Notes: generated from the letters alone by a model not told the origin. Shown: positions 10,533-24,200, counted from the stretch's first letter. The stretch is DNA of 64,000 nt from Peromyscus leucopus (GCF_004664715.2 NC_051066.1:81103235-81167234); one strand, 5' to 3'. Translations and numbers: made by a program.

Positions 10533-11654
10533 AATGAATAATTTAGAATTCTGGTCAGCAGATCTAGGCTGCCTAGCTGGTCTCAGAACTGGTGCCCATA
10601 ATTTAAAGACAAGCCATCTCTACAGTATATGTAGAAGTTGCCTGGCATCATTCTTTAAAGTGCTAGCAGAGACTATTTTACACTATCTAATAGACCTGAA
10701 ATGATTATGTCATCCTCAGTCTTGTTTCAAGTTTTAAAAGTTCAATGCATGATTTAAGAGCAAGCATCAGTAGCCTGCACAGTAAACCAATCATGAGGAG
10801 CTAGAAGGTCAAACTGTCCACTACACACCTGGAAAAACCAAAACTTGATCCAACCCCAGCCTGGTATATTTTTTTGAAAGCCAGGGTTGTTGGAAACAAT
10901 CCCAGCTACATTTAGTTGTGATCTTTCAAGCTCAAATTCTACATAGTTTTTGCTTACTATAAAGTTGAAAAATCAGACTTTCAGGAAAAAATATAACTAT
11001 AAACTTTATATCCATGACATACTCCATAAACTGCTAGCTTACTTCTGATATTAAAGAGCAAGCAAACAAACAAACCCACAAAGCACAGAGCTCCTACATA
11101 TTGAAGTGCCATCTGTGAGAGGCCACACTGTAATCCCTCCACTCCATAAGTCTGTCTTTCATTTTGTTGTTGTTTGCTACTCAGAATCACTTATATTATT
11201 TCTAGAGCTCCTGACGAACTTGGTCCCATAAGTATAACGCTTTCTCGAATTTTGTAAAACATTCCTGAGTTCATAGCAGCTGGTCAAAGGTGAGGTCAGC
11301 ATAGGTACTGTTAAAGATTATGGTCTTCTGTTGCGGCAGTCTGATGTAGAAATGTGCCCTTAACCTTACAAACTTTGCAAATTGTACTTACTTTCAAATT
11401 TTTAAATGTATTAACTGTAATACAGTAATTAAAAGTATGGTACTGGTGTGAGAATAGATGTAGAGATAAATGGAATTGAATTTAGAGTCTAGAAATAGCC
11501 TAGCACATCTGTAGTGTGTGGTTACTTGGCTTGTGACAGAGATGTTAAGATATTCACCAGAGACAAGTATTTTCTTCAGCCCTGGTGCTGAGTCAGCTAG
11601 GTTTCCACATGCAAAGACTGAAGATCAAATCTAATTTCCTATCTACAAAAATTA
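10533..11654. other. Intron sequence without recognisable features
   Basis: Unique-looking AT-rich sequence. A minus-strand open frame of about 69 codons at 10981-11190 has no recognisable motif. Confidence 0.45.
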
Positions 11655-12125
11655 TCTCAAAATAAATAAAAAAAAAAATCCAGGAGTTGAAACTGTTAAA
11701 CTCTTAGAAGCCAATATAGGAACAAATCTTCATGATCTTGAACTTGGCAACAGATTTCTAGACATTAAATCCAAAGCATGAGCAATAACAGAAAAACTCA
11801 CAAATTTGACTTCATTGAATTGAGACATTTTTTGTGAATTAAAGGATATTATCCATAAAATGAAAAGACAATCTTTATAATGGAATAAAATATTTTCAAA
11901 TCACATCTAATGTGTTTAATATTGAGAATATATGAAAAAGTCTTATGCTCAATTTAAAAAAGACAACCTAATTAGAAAAATGGGCAAAGAACCTGAGTAG
12001 ACATTTCCATAGAGAAGATATACACTTGGCAATAAGCACAGAAAAGATGTTCACCTTCCATAGTCATTAATCATTTTGGTATATATCAAAACCACAATGA
12101 CAAAGTGTTTTATAATATAAGAGGA
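11655..12125 (+). mobile_element. Ancient L1 ORF2 3' fragment
   Basis: Degraded ORF2 C-terminal text is readable in broken frames: GCAACAGATTTCTAGACATTA, shortened here to GATTTCTAGACATTA, AAAAATGGGCAAAGAACCTG, GTAGACATTTCCATAGAGAA and ATATATCAAAACCACAATGA. Multiple stops and indels indicate a pre-muroid L1M-type element. Confidence 0.7.
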
Positions 12126-13674
12126 CTGAACTAAACCCGGCTCACATACAGCTGTGTACAGCAGAGAAAAGACAAGTGCTTATGGATAAACATTTTTATG
12201 ATTAAGCATTTGCCTCTCTTGGATTCTTATATAGTTTTCTCATTTGTCTTTACTTTAAATTTTTTTTGAAATAAAAAAGTTGGGTCTCTTGCTGAAAATG
12301 GATACCAGTGTTGGCAGTAATCACAAGCCTGTAAATGTGTTCAGTGAAAACACTGGCGTGGGTTAAGGCGGCCAGCCAGTCAAGAGCCATTGTGGGCTAG
12401 GAGATGCGACTCAGAAAGGTCTAACCCTAAACTGTCCTCATTGTGACTTTGCTTTGGCTTCAGGGTTCCCTAGAAATATCTTCAATGTCTCCCAGTGACT
12501 TCTAGGCATCAGACATGGGCTGCTCACACTGTTTAGATGAAAAAATTGAGGGTGCTAGTAATCATTGATGTGTATGTTCACTGCTAATTTACAGTGTTGA
12601 GAATATTGTCCAAAAGCCTGTTCGTGACAGTTGGGTACTTACGGGACCATCACCATGGTCATTTCAGTATGAGGCTACACAACTGTGTAGTGTGCTGTGA
12701 GCATTCACAAAGCAATCAAATCTACATGTAGACTCTGGTTTCTGTTAGAAAAGTCTCTTTGACATCTTTAAAACCTGGACTTTCTTATGTCTTCATTAAG
12801 ATGTGGTCATCACTTCTAGCTTTCGTTGGGATGAACAATATTTCATGTCCTACTAAGTCTGTGTCCTCCCTCATCTCCCCGAATTGCTTTGTTTCTTGTT
12901 TCTTAGCTGTCTAATTCTAAGACTAAAACTATTAATCTGATTCTAATGACTCCTTCCTCATCCTCAAAGTTCATTAGGAAAATGTTGTAATAAACATAAC
13001 TTCTAGTGTAGAAAATAGCCTAATTGTTACTCCCTTTAAAAGACTAGGACTCAGAAAAGACTTGTGTTCTCCCAAGAGTTTTCAGGAGAGAAAAAAACAG
13101 CCAACAAAGTATGTGAAATGTTTGCTATAGAAGATTCTGCTGTTTTGAACCAAACAAGGAAAAAAGAAGTTTCAAAAAAGACTCCTCTATGATAACTATT
13201 GTAACTTCTCTAGTTTGTAGAATTTAAAATACGTTGTAACAGATGTAAGTTACATCCTAAGTAAAGAATTTAAATGTAAATTGTTTGGTGACTTAAAGTT
13301 TCATTTCAAGGGGACAAAACTGCTTTATTGACATGAAGTGACTCCTATATCTCCCTGAGTTCTTCTAGCTGTCATTATTATCACTTTTTATACTTAAAAG
13401 AAAAAAAAATAAAAAGACCGATTACATTTTTGAGATTTGTGCTCACATGACTGTTATAACAGTAGAATTTCAAGGTATCTTATGATTAACTTGTCTTTGT
13501 ATATTAACTATGTATGTAATCACTTTGTGTACTTAATTTTCTGTCTAGGTCTAGCTATGTTTTCTATTATATCTTTTATTTTTGGGTCAAAGTTTAATTG
13601 GAGTCAAAACAAGGTTTGAGTTAAACTTTTGGGGAAAAGTAACTAGGACACTTTGAAAGGTTATTACTCCCAGG
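12126..13674. other. Intron sequence without recognisable features
   Basis: Unique-looking. No splice-flanked exon was found. The motif CTAACCCTAAACTG near 12421 is too short to be telomeric. Confidence 0.45.
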
Positions 13675-15139
13675 TTTTGTTGCATTAATTTATTGAGTTT
13701 TATATAGTATACTTCAAAAAATTTACAAAGTCATTTAAAATTGTATACAGAGCCTTAAAGCTTACAAAAAGCATGCCATATACATTCAACTTTGCATATT
13801 GATATAGAGCACTGCCAATAAAAGTAGACAAATATAATTAATTCTCAATATTTCTTAAGTATTCTTCAGTTTTGTACATACGAATTCAATTATTTTACAT
13901 CAGTACTAAAATTCCAATCTTTTTAGATGTCCAAGAATTTGAATTCACAAAAAAACTTGCATTTTCAATGACACACACAATTATTTTTGTTGAGGGGAAA
14001 GGCAAGATTCAGACAACAGAATCCCAGCTTATTTCTATTTGTATAAATCAAGTCATTTAAATAAATGAATTGTGTGTGCTGACCTGGGCTACCAATGTGC
14101 TACTGGGGGTGTATGAAAAAAAGATGTGCATGGTGGTGGAAGCAGAAAGAGGCATAAAGCGTATTGGAAAACTACCAAATGTCCCCTGCAAATGGGCCCT
14201 ATTCAGAATCAGTCAGCGTATGATGAGTGGAGTGGTTTTGAATATCGCCTTTAGATTCCATGCTGTTACAAGGCCAGCCCTGAACATGGCAACTCTTATT
14301 TCCACACACAGTACCTCTTCACTCTCAATTTAACCCCAAAATCTGATGAACCCATTACTCCATACTTGATTTCATGGAACAAGGAGTAGATATAGTTACA
14401 AATGATCAGTCACAAGCCGTGAACCAATGCAGCAAGGCATTAACAATTCACACCATTTCGGTCCACTTGCTCAAGCAGAAGATGTGCCAGCATATTTAAT
14501 GCACAGCTACTTCGTTCAGTTTAAGAAAAGGCATGACTCAGGCTGCATTTTCGAACCAGTGAAGACTTTCTAAAATGTTGTACTTCCTAAGCCCCAGTGG
14601 TCTAACTCTAGTCCATGTATCAACAATTAAAATAACCAGGTGTCCGGCAAAGGGCGTAACATCTAAATCAAATTTGACTCGGATAAAGCCAATACAACCC
14701 AAGACATCTTCTCCTCTGGCACAGCCTATTTTGTTTGATCCTATCATACAAATCAATGTCTCTTACAGAAATATTCTGCCTCTACAGCCCCCACAGGCAA
14801 TATGCCGTCAGTTTAATGGGATCACTGAAAACTAAAAGAGCTGTGAATGATGGCTTTAACTATAACAACTGCCTGCTTGTCATTTTGTTCAGTGGGAAAA
14901 AATTCCAAATTTGGGTAGGCATTGGTATTTAAGAAAACGACTACTAAATTCTTTCTCATAAGTACCGTAGGGACAATGAGATATGACACATAGCACGTAA
15001 ACAGAAGTACACAGCAGCTGTTGTTCGAATGGGAACACACTGGTATAGATCAAACAACACAGGAGACAGCATCTTCACCATCATTCAGTCTTCCCAGAAG
15101 GGGTTTTCCAACTATTATCTAAATCCAAGGAAAGAGCAT

Positions 15140-15140
<1 letters not shown>
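13675..15140 (-). pseudogene. Candidate retrocopy-like block (mRNA 3'-end-like on minus strand), parent unknown
   Basis: This 1.46-kb block contains no recognised SINE or LINE and has a less AT-rich, mRNA-like middle (14070-14900). On the minus strand it would end near 13690 with ACTCAATAAATTAATG, a canonical AATAAA about 15 bases from a possible end. The longest minus-strand open frames (14538-14756, 72 codons; 14822-15040, 72 codons) are in different frames and separated by stops, and I recognise neither protein. Its far edge abuts a CA microsatellite. No poly(A) remnant or TSD is visible, so it could equally be an old unique intronic segment or a conserved noncoding element. Confidence 0.25.

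Positions 15141-15141
<1 letters not shown>

Positions 15142-15179
<38 letters not shown>
15142..15179. repeat. (CA)n microsatellite
   Basis: About 19 uninterrupted CA units. Confidence 0.97.
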
Positions 15180-15181
<2 letters not shown>

Positions 15182-17570
15182 TGAATATCCCTTGACACTA
15201 GAACAGACTTTGTAAGTATACTTCCTGGCCTGGGAGGCAGTGAGAGCTGGGAATCTCTCAAGAACCAAGTTTGTTTTGTTCAAGGAGTCTTTTTTAGATA
15301 GGTCAACTTCATTTTAAAATCTTGCATCTGTATTAGTGGGGAATTTTCCAATGTTTTAAAATTTCTAAATAATATCTTGCTCCTGGTGAGCAGTTTGAGG
15401 CTTGCAACTTGTATCACAAAGCGTAGAGACGTTTCTTTACAATTAATTGTGCTCTGGGCAGTACTTTGCTTCTGTAGAAACATGCACTGTGATAAATGTG
15501 AAAATTGAAATATTTTGAAAATTATAATTTTATATATTTAATTGGCATGGATCTTAATGTTAAATTGGAAGCAGGATGTTAAAGCCTTTGGTTATTTCCT
15601 AAGCTGATTGAGCATAAATTAATTTCAAAAGCTTTTCATAGTATGATTCAAAGAGCTTCTATTAATGTAAAATGTTGTTTTAGGAGAGGTATGTGTATCC
15701 CCCAGCTATAAGTCTTGACAGAGCATCCCAGTCTGTCTCACTGACAAATTTCATGATTTTTGTGCTTGCTCTTGAGAGGGATTTTGGCTCCTTGTTATGT
15801 ACTGCTGTCTTTGGTATAATCAGGACCATTCAAACTTATTAACAGTGACAAGATTGTTTTAATGTGAGATTGTCCTGAAGTCCAAGATGTTTGTTTGTAT
15901 ATTAACACGTGAACTCAAGTGTGTTTGGAGGCCACAGAGGAAACTGCCTTTCCTTGTTCCTGCTAATTAAAGTTCAGAGTGTGCTTTTCCCTGCTTTACG
16001 ATGGGGCAGTTTCATGATGCTCCTCAAAGGACTTTAAATCATACCAACCTCTGACCTTGTGGCTAGTTAACACTTTGTTGCTAAGTCTCATGATTTTTAA
16101 CATAATGTTGATTTTCTCTGTTATTCTCAAAGTAATATTATAAAGACAATTAAAATCATTGTGCATGATGACTCAAGTATGCTTTGAGAAATCAGTTTAT
16201 GGTCATACTTATCTGTCAAGTTTTTAGCAGGCTGTAGGAAGTTACAGGTTCTAAGTGATTCAGGATGCCTGCATTCATGGTCTAAGACCATCTATAAATG
16301 GCCTTCCACAGCACACACAAAGCACTTCTTTTACCAAACTAAAAGACAACATGACCTAATACAGTAATCAGCATGATCTGTCTATTCCACAATTTGCATG
16401 TCATAGTTTAACCCATAAACCTATGCAGTTATTATTTGTTGAGTAAAGATAAAGTTAAACTATCCAAACAGAACACTGTGACCTCAAAGTCCAAAGGATT
16501 TGAGATTTAGTGGAGGAAGGCAATGGGAAGGGAGAAGTTAAGGACGAACACTACTAGAAGAACAGGAACACTGTAGAAAATGTCAAGGAAGAGGCAACTC
16601 TTTCTAAATAAATAACATGGGAGATGGTCCTTGAAGGATGAGAGTATATTGATTGGCAGAAAGGTCAGGGAAGAAACGCTGCAGATACCAAACAGGAGTT
16701 ACAGGCATTTGACCTTTCACATCATTCACTTTGGTTAAATGTTCCATTTTCACCCACCATCCTCAATCTTGCCTATTGAGATTATTAGTTATTTTAGCAT
16801 TATTAAATCATTATTAAAGACTTAAATATTATTAAACTATTAAAATTATACAAATATTATATTATTAAATTAATTATTAATTTTCAATCTACTTGAATTG
16901 GTAACCTGATACAAGGAGGCAAACGTTAAAATCTTACAGCTTGCTGCCTCCCTATCTACAGATAGAAGTTTCTTAAATTTATATATATTTAAACATATAT
17001 ATATATAAATTTAAGAAATGCTGGATTTTTAAAGCTCTTTAACATACAGGGTTGAGGGCTTGCTTAATGAAAACCCTGAAAGGAAAAGTTCTTGTCTCCA
17101 CCAAGTAAGTAGAAAGTTGGTAGAAGAGCTGAGATAAAGGCCTTCCACGTGTGAAGGAATGCATGTATTTAGCCTTGCACACCAACACTAACCATCCATA
17201 AGGTAGGCTTCTTGCGAGGGGCAATATTTCTAGGCAACTCTTTGAAGAAAGTATATGGTTTGGAAGGACACAGAAAATGAAATCCTGGAGTTTGTTCTGT
17301 CAACATGCAGTTCATGCTCCTCTTCAAGGCTTAAGCATATCGCTTGACCTTTCTAAATAATTTTCCTAATTTCTTGCACATATTTATGGGACAGGGTACA
17401 GTTTTTCTATAGAAACAGAAAAAGGAATAATTCTACATAGAAGAAGAAAACTATGGGTTAAGAACTCTTCTGAGGGATTGGAGTGGAGGGATGAGAATCT
17501 GTGGTCGGGATGCAATGGATGAGAGGAGAATAAAAAACAAACAAGCAAACAAAAAGAGAGCGCTTATGAA
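15180..17570. other. Intron sequence with AT-rich tract and a hairpin
   Basis: Mostly unique-looking. 16770-16890 is built from TTATTAAA-like units. A 20-bp inverted repeat lies at 16969-17018. No gene is recognised. Confidence 0.5.
16969..17018. repeat. Perfect inverted repeat, 20-bp arms, 10-nt loop
   Basis: The left arm TTTCTTAAATTTATATATAT (16969-16988) is the reverse complement of 16999-17018, and the loop is TTAAACATAT. It is a cruciform-capable AT palindrome. Confidence 0.9.
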
Positions 17571-17765
17571 GCCAAGTGTGGTGGCTCACACCTGTAGTGC
17601 CAATACTCAGAAGGCAGAAGCAGGAGAGTCAACAGAAGTTTGAGGCCAACCTGGTCTACCATGGGAATTGCAGGAAAGTCAAAGCTACCTGGTCATACTT
17701 TGTCTTATATAGCAGCAGCAGCAACAACAACAACAATAACAGCAAAACTGAAACAACAACCAGCT
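17571..17765 (+). mobile_element. B1 SINE, plus strand, with CAR/CAA-repeat tail
   Basis: GCCAAGTGTGGTGGCTCACA opens a diverged plus-strand B1. GAGGCCAACCTGGTCTACC follows, then a tail that degenerated into AGC/AAC triplets (17711-17765). Confidence 0.85.
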
Positions 17766-18962
17766 AAACAAATTCGATCTTTTATGAGCACTAAACTACA
17801 GTAAAAAGTCAGCCATCCCATATTAAAAGCCTATGGTCTGTGTTGAAAACTCAAGTAACTGTCAACAAATCAATTATTCTTTTACGTTACAAAGCTGCAT
17901 CTTAGGCTGACTCATCTCTCCCACTGTCGTGGATTGTTCTTGCTTGTGCTGAATACATTTTATTTTCAACACAGCAGACAGGCTGCTTCACACTTCTTTC
18001 CCGAGTATTTAGACTATCGTTTTCTTCTGTTCTCTGTACCTCCCTGCTTAGTGGAAACACTGTTTGTTCTTGGATTGCGCTTCATCTCCCTTTTCAGGAT
18101 CATCAAAGTTACTAGTTTGAAGCGTCCCCAAAGAAAGAGCCTTCTAATCCCTAGTTCAGAGGCTAACCTTTATTAGTGCTCTCCTGGTTATAATGAGGAC
18201 CTGCTTCCAGCAGGGAGAGGCTGGAATACTGAACAGATTATTCAACAAGTTCAGAGCAGATTCTGAAGTTCCTTATACAACCTGCTTGTGAATACCTCTT
18301 TCTTTGCTTTACTGTTTCTGGTTTCCATAGTTTTCCTAATTACGTAAATCATGTGGCACATGGGAGCAATTTTCTACTCAATATCAGTTCTGGCACTTTG
18401 CTATACATTGAAATCTAATTTCCCCCCAAGTTATACATTTGCTTAAACTGTTAGGAAGATTACAAACTCTGAAAACAGTCATTTTGTGCTAGAAAAATAT
18501 AGGAAATGCTCTTTTAAAATCTGTTGGGCTGGCACAAAGAGCCTGAAAATTATTTTGTGATGGGTATAGATGAATAAGACTGATGAACATCACAGAATTT
18601 TCTCAGATTTAAAGTTGAGATTAACTCTAGCGTCTAAATCATATAAATTTATCACCTTGCTTCCTGATTTATCTAACTTAAAAAGATTAACGCCTACATT
18701 AACTACTATAACTAATGCTTTTCAGTGTTTAGAAAGTGCACTGGATTGAGTGAGTATATAGTTAAAGCTGTATAAATCAAAATGAAATACATAGCAACCT
18801 GTGGTATTGTGTTAGCAAGCTGAAATGCTGATGGTTACAAACTGTTTAGTTGTGCAAAACTGATATCAAAATTGACTGTCTTATCCATTTCGATTTTGAA
18901 AGATTGAAGACTGTAAGTCGTATTTCTCTCTTACTTTTTCTTTTATGGTAGTACAATGTTTT

Positions 18963-19000
<38 letters not shown>

Positions 19001-20451
19001 CACCTATTTACTTTAAACCTATAGAGAAAAGTAGTTGCTGTGAGTGTTGAAGAATAGGCCTGATAGAATTTTAGGAGTTAGTTTCTCAAACTGGATGACT
19101 GGATTTCACACATACATCTGCAAAGTCACCACGTTATACATTTTGATTTTCATGACAGCAGGAGAAAATCTCAAAAGCTTTGTCTCCAATATTTATCAAA
19201 GCAACGAACACACTAGAATTTTAAGTTGTGCTTTGATGGGGAGCTGGAGAACACAGTGTCCTAAAATGCATGATTTCTTAACTAAGAGTAAGATTTAAAC
19301 ACCAGTAGCAAAGGCCATTTGCATAACTCAGCCTCTTACTAGCTCAGCTGAGCTTCATTGTAATTCGGTTTCTGCACAGCAATGCTGGGCCTCTCTGTAT
19401 AAAATATGCAACATATAACATAACCAGGGGCACAGACCTACTTTCTTTGCTTGTGATCTACTTAATTCATTTTTCTAGCAGAAGTGTATGTAAGAATAAT
19501 ATAGCCAGGATCTATATCTCTTTTACATGTTTATCTTTGGTATATACACATATATATGTATACACATTTAAGTAAAGACCATATTAAATAAATGTGATTT
19601 TTTTTTCTGGGCCTAAGATTTTGTTATTTATTTCTAGATTTTCAGAGGAAAAATATTAGCTAGCTGCCATGTCATTTGAGTATTTTACACTACACAGACT
19701 TTATGAGCTAATCATGTGAAAAAGTGTATAAACATGTCTGTCAAGTTCACATGGATGTTACATTACAGGCCCGTAAGTAAATACCTTTATATGTTTAAAA
19801 AAAAAAAAAAAAAAACTCCTGCTAGGATACCATTCCTAAATCTACCACTAGCTTATATATTCTGGGTACTTGGAAACACAAAGGTATGAGAAAATCTTTG
19901 CTTAACATTCTCCCCTCTTATATTTAAACAGCCTTCACCCTGTTTCATGGGTTACTTTAACGAATGTCAATGACAGGCCTGGGATAGGAAGGCTTATAAA
20001 GGTGAGGATTATATTTTATGAATAATTTCTAGATGTGATATTTTGGGCACAGAAATTCCTCTATAGGAAGCTATATACAGAAACCACATGGATCTTACAG
20101 TTTTATCAGGACAATGCAAGTAGCTTTCGGCAAGGCTGGTTCCAACTCATCTGTGATAAATGAGAAGATAAGGCAATCAGTGCACACCATGACACTCCGT
20201 GCAGCTAGTTAGGCACACTTCAGAACTATTCAGGTGTGCTCACAAAGCTTATGAGACTTGCATGGGGGGTGTTGCAATATAAATACATCCTTCATGGTGG
20301 CCACTGGTAATGCAGGAATTGCCTCTCTAAGACTTAACCCAGGTCAGACATAAATAATAGACGTTAAGAGTTAGCTGTGGTCTTGAGGCTGCATTCCAGG
20401 CAGTGTGTCTCAGTTGGGTCAAAGGAATTTTCCCATTCTTCTCTTCAATAG
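17766..20451. other. Intron A-B, 3' portion
   Basis: Unique-looking apart from a (TG)n tract (18966-18996) and an A-run (19797-19816). It ends in the exon B acceptor CTTCTCTTCAATAG, which has a good polypyrimidine tract. Confidence 0.55.
18966..18996. repeat. (TG)n microsatellite
   Basis: About 15 TG units. Confidence 0.95.
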
Positions 20452-20618
20452 TTCCTCTGCTTGAAAAATGCCTGCAAAATTCCATCACACCTTTGCGGGG
20501 ACCACTTTGGGTCTCTAAGGGAGAAGGTTTCAGCCCCTCGGGTGCTAAGATGTACATCCAAGGAGTTCTTGGGGCCTTGTATCAACGATTAAAGTCTGCA
20601 AAAAATTATTACAAGCAG
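20452..20618 (+). CDS. Dcdc1: DCDC1 internal exon B: end of DCX domain and linker
   Basis: The exon lies between acceptor CTCTTCAATAG and donor CAG|GTGAGT, 167 nt. It opens with the two bases (TT) needed to complete the codon started by the last base of exon A, giving ...DISE-V-PLLEKCLQ. It stays open for 56 codons and ends in phase 0. GPLWVSKGEGFSPSGAKMYI corresponds to the terminal DCX beta strand, where classic members have G-x-x-Y-V-x-x-x-x-E-x-F. The Lys-rich stretch RLKSAKNYYKQ follows as linker. I recognise this segment as DCDC1-like (formerly annotated in part as DCDC5). Phase agreement with exon A across a 16.5-kb intron is independent support for both exons. Confidence 0.9.
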
Positions 20619-21164
20619 GTGAGTCATCCTTCTTCAAAAACTACCTTATTATATATATATACATTTTTTTCCAGATGGATTTGGTTCTATAGATTCAATG
20701 ATTGGCAATGTGTTACAAAAGACCTGTGACATGCATTTTGTGAGCTCAGTGCCTGTAAGAGAGCCAGAATGCTTCTGGACTCTTGAAGCCTGGGATAAGG
20801 GGACTAATTGTGTCTGTCTTTTGGTATGGGATGTCATACGTCTCATCTCTTCTCGCCGCTTACTCTGTAAAGCAAAAGCAGATCTTTATGTGGAAATTCT
20901 AGAGTCAGTTACACTATGGAAGGAAATTAATGGATCCCCACTCATCTGAAGGCTTAGAACCCTAGTTTTTCCTCCTGGTGTAAACTAACCTCATTATTGT
21001 AGAAGTGGGTCTAAAATCAAATCAGATTCTAGAGAAATGAATTGTGAGTTAACTCCATCTAAAGAACAACTTACTTCACTCACACTTATTTAACTTGTCT
21101 ATTTCAGAATTGGACTAAATTAAACTCGACTTTACCTTTTAATATCTGTGTATTCATTATATAG
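20619..21164. other. Start of intron B-C
   Basis: It begins with the GTGAGT donor. A short TATA repeat lies at 20650-20663. Open frames that read through the donor are intron extensions and not coding. Confidence 0.6.

Positions 21165-21218
<54 letters not shown>
21165..21218. repeat. (TG)n microsatellite
   Basis: About 27 uninterrupted GT units. Confidence 0.97.
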
Positions 21219-21221
<3 letters not shown>

Positions 21222-24200
21222 GACAGATATTTTTGCAATAACTTTTGGGACACTTGATTTACTTAAAGAAGGATTTATATTGTAAACAGAATGTTGCAAT
21301 TTTGATAATAAAAAAGAAGCTGTAACATTAAAAACAAACTTCCCTCTTAGACTTAAGTGAAACCAACCTTTTCCTGTGTTAAGTAAGGATGAGGTTTATA
21401 TTGTGAATTCAGAGCTTCCATTTTAGAACTTGGCTCATTATCTCAGGCCACAGGCTGTTGAAAAATGAATATTTGAAAGCATCTCACTATCCTTTGCATA
21501 AAGAGAGGAAGGGGAGGGAGGCATGGAATGAAAGTCTTGGTGTTCACACAGCACCTCCTGCTGTCTGCTCAGAAAAGGGCAGCTCGCGATGTGTAGAAGA
21601 AAGTTCATCAAAGTGCTCAGAACTTCCAACGGTGCCTCAGAGAAACTTTACAGGCAACGTGTATTTGGTTTTCTTTTTAATTAATTTCAGTGAACCAGGG
21701 AGGATTAATAACTACTATAGACAATTTGACTAAAAATTCAAACTTCTTTATGTTTTATTAAACTGATATATATAAAAACTAGTATAATAACTATGGTATT
21801 ATCTTTAACTTATTTTATATTTAAATATTAATGTTCAACATATATTGATATCATCAAATGGATTATGACTTGCTGAATTATAGTTGTTTATTTGCTGTTG
21901 TATATTTTGGTTCCACTTACTGGAGGGTTTAAAGTTATTCAATGCTTAAAAAAAACCTATGTCCTTTTTCTAATGCAAGAAAAGCACTGTTTAAATAAAA
22001 TCTGGAGGTAATCACTCTCTAAGTGTCATTGGAAGTGAGGGTTGGGGAGACAGAGGCATCTGGACGGCAGCAGTCTCTCTCATTTCTGCTGCTCTAAACA
22101 CTGAAACAGCAAACTGGCCTCAAACATTCAACTTAAGAGTTCAGTACATTGTGGGGGCAGGGAAGGCCTTGAAGATTGCTGCTTTGATTTAAAGAATGCA
22201 CTACTCAAAATGATGACCAATGTATTTGATTAAAATTTAAATGTAAACATGAACAAAATTTCACAATTTTAGTTTGTCCCAAGTTGTCTATTTAACTACT
22301 CTGTAAGAATTTCAGTGTTATACTAAGTTTAAGAATCCTTAAAAATCTAGTTTGCTATTTCTTTTCCAGATTTAGCTCTTATTACATTGTAACAATGTTA
22401 AGCTTCGCACTATACATAAGTTTTATAGTAAAGTATACAGATAAAGGCAAGACAGAATGTCATGAATTTGCAAAATTTTTCTATTTTTTTAGTCGTGTTT
22501 AGTTATATATATTTTGTGTCTCTTTTCCATGGCTTTAATGTTTTAAAAACTCACTATAGTGATACTGTTACAATGCCATCACGGGCCAAGTGTTAAGCCT
22601 GACAATATCTTTATTTTATGAGTAGGAGTTCATATCAAATGTCCTCCTCAGCATTAATGAGCTTTATTTGAACTGCATTACTTCATTTGACCTTCCAGAA
22701 AGCCGTTTTTATGTAGTGTTCTGTCTAAGCATGTTAAGGAATCATTAGACAGGTGACATGTGGATGAATGATGGTTCCTATTCTGTTAACAAATCTTGAG
22801 TTTATAAAATTGTAGGACTGTATTACCTCTTGATATCATTTCCATTTATGCCACTTCTGATACCCCATTAGAAAACCATGCTGTTTTGTTGTCTGTCAAA
22901 ATATAGTGGATTTAAAATGTTGATGTTACCAAAGGGACTTCTCTTAAACAAAGTGTTACATGATAACTTTAAAGGAAAAGTCAGGGCTACTGGTTTTGTG
23001 TTTATGAACCCACTCATTTTTCTTTTTATTTTAAACTTTAGCTTGGTATTATAGCATGCAGCTGAATTAAGCACATTACTTATGGTGGTCTTAAATATAT
23101 ACTCTTTGTGAGTAATAAAGTGAGATATTATACTTAAGACAGCTTAAAGTCACTTAGTCTTCAATTTATCACATGTATTTTCTTAAGAGTGGAAACATCT
23201 TAGAAATCGCTGAGAGCTAAGCAGAATCTGCTTAATTGGTAATCTTTGAAACAGCATAACCGCTTTTCGATGAAATGTAGTTAACACTTTCATCAGGGCC
23301 AGCTCCAGCTCATTAGCATTCTTGTTATGTACTGGTGCTGTTGGTGGGGGTGTTGGAGCAGGAATGCCATTGTGTCGAGTTCCAGTGTTTGGGGACAAAC
23401 ACTGCTGTGGAAGGAACGTGTGAAAAGGCCACAGTCTTGTCAGTGAATGAGCAAGGCTGTGCTTTCTGTGTGCTTCAAGCAGGGGAGCTGTCATTCATGG
23501 CTAACACAGCCAAACAGAGGCCAAAACACAAGGCTGCACTACCTTTTAAAATGATATTAGTGATTTTTAAACACGATCTTCTTTATTTATGATCCTACAC
23601 AGAGCTTTAGTTGCTGTCAGTAAACAAAATATGTCAGTCTGTTCAGAAATACTGTAAAAATGAAAAACGTCCATGGAAGTGTGCCAGGCAGCTACAGTAA
23701 TTAGGGCTTGGAATAGCTGATCGGCAGTGTGAAGGACAAACATGATTTGGGGAAAACTTCATCTCTGGAAGCCCCCTTGTCTTCCTGACTTAGATACTTC
23801 TTTGCTTCCTGCCCCCACAACTAACAAATTCCTAGAGTTTTACATAATTAATATAGCACTTTGTCCTTCATTAAAAATATCGTTTTTGGAAGGGTCCATA
23901 AGCTCTCTATTTTAATCATTTAAAACTGTTAATGACCCGTTTCAGTTATTAGAGCTTGTACAATCACTTCTGAGTGTCAGACAGGAACCGAGGAGATGGC
24001 TGCTCCACCCTCCTGACGGACGCCTTAACTCTGGGCTTGCAGCCACTGCTGGCAGACACAAGGTGCTTTTATCCTGTAACTGTGAACTCGTACTCCTACA
24101 TTTTTAGCACTTTGGAAAAGAGTGATCAACTTCGAGTTAAATTTTAGCTTATGTAAAATAAAATGAATAAAAAAAAACCCTCAAACATTTTTTACAATCT

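Noticed and set aside
12421..12440. Telomere-like CTAACCCTAAAC, also near 48321
   Set aside because: Only about two hexamer units; too short for an interstitial telomeric repeat.
20619..20729. Extension of exon B's frame beyond 20618
   Set aside because: It reads through a canonical GTGAGT donor into intron. Exon C's phase fits splicing instead.
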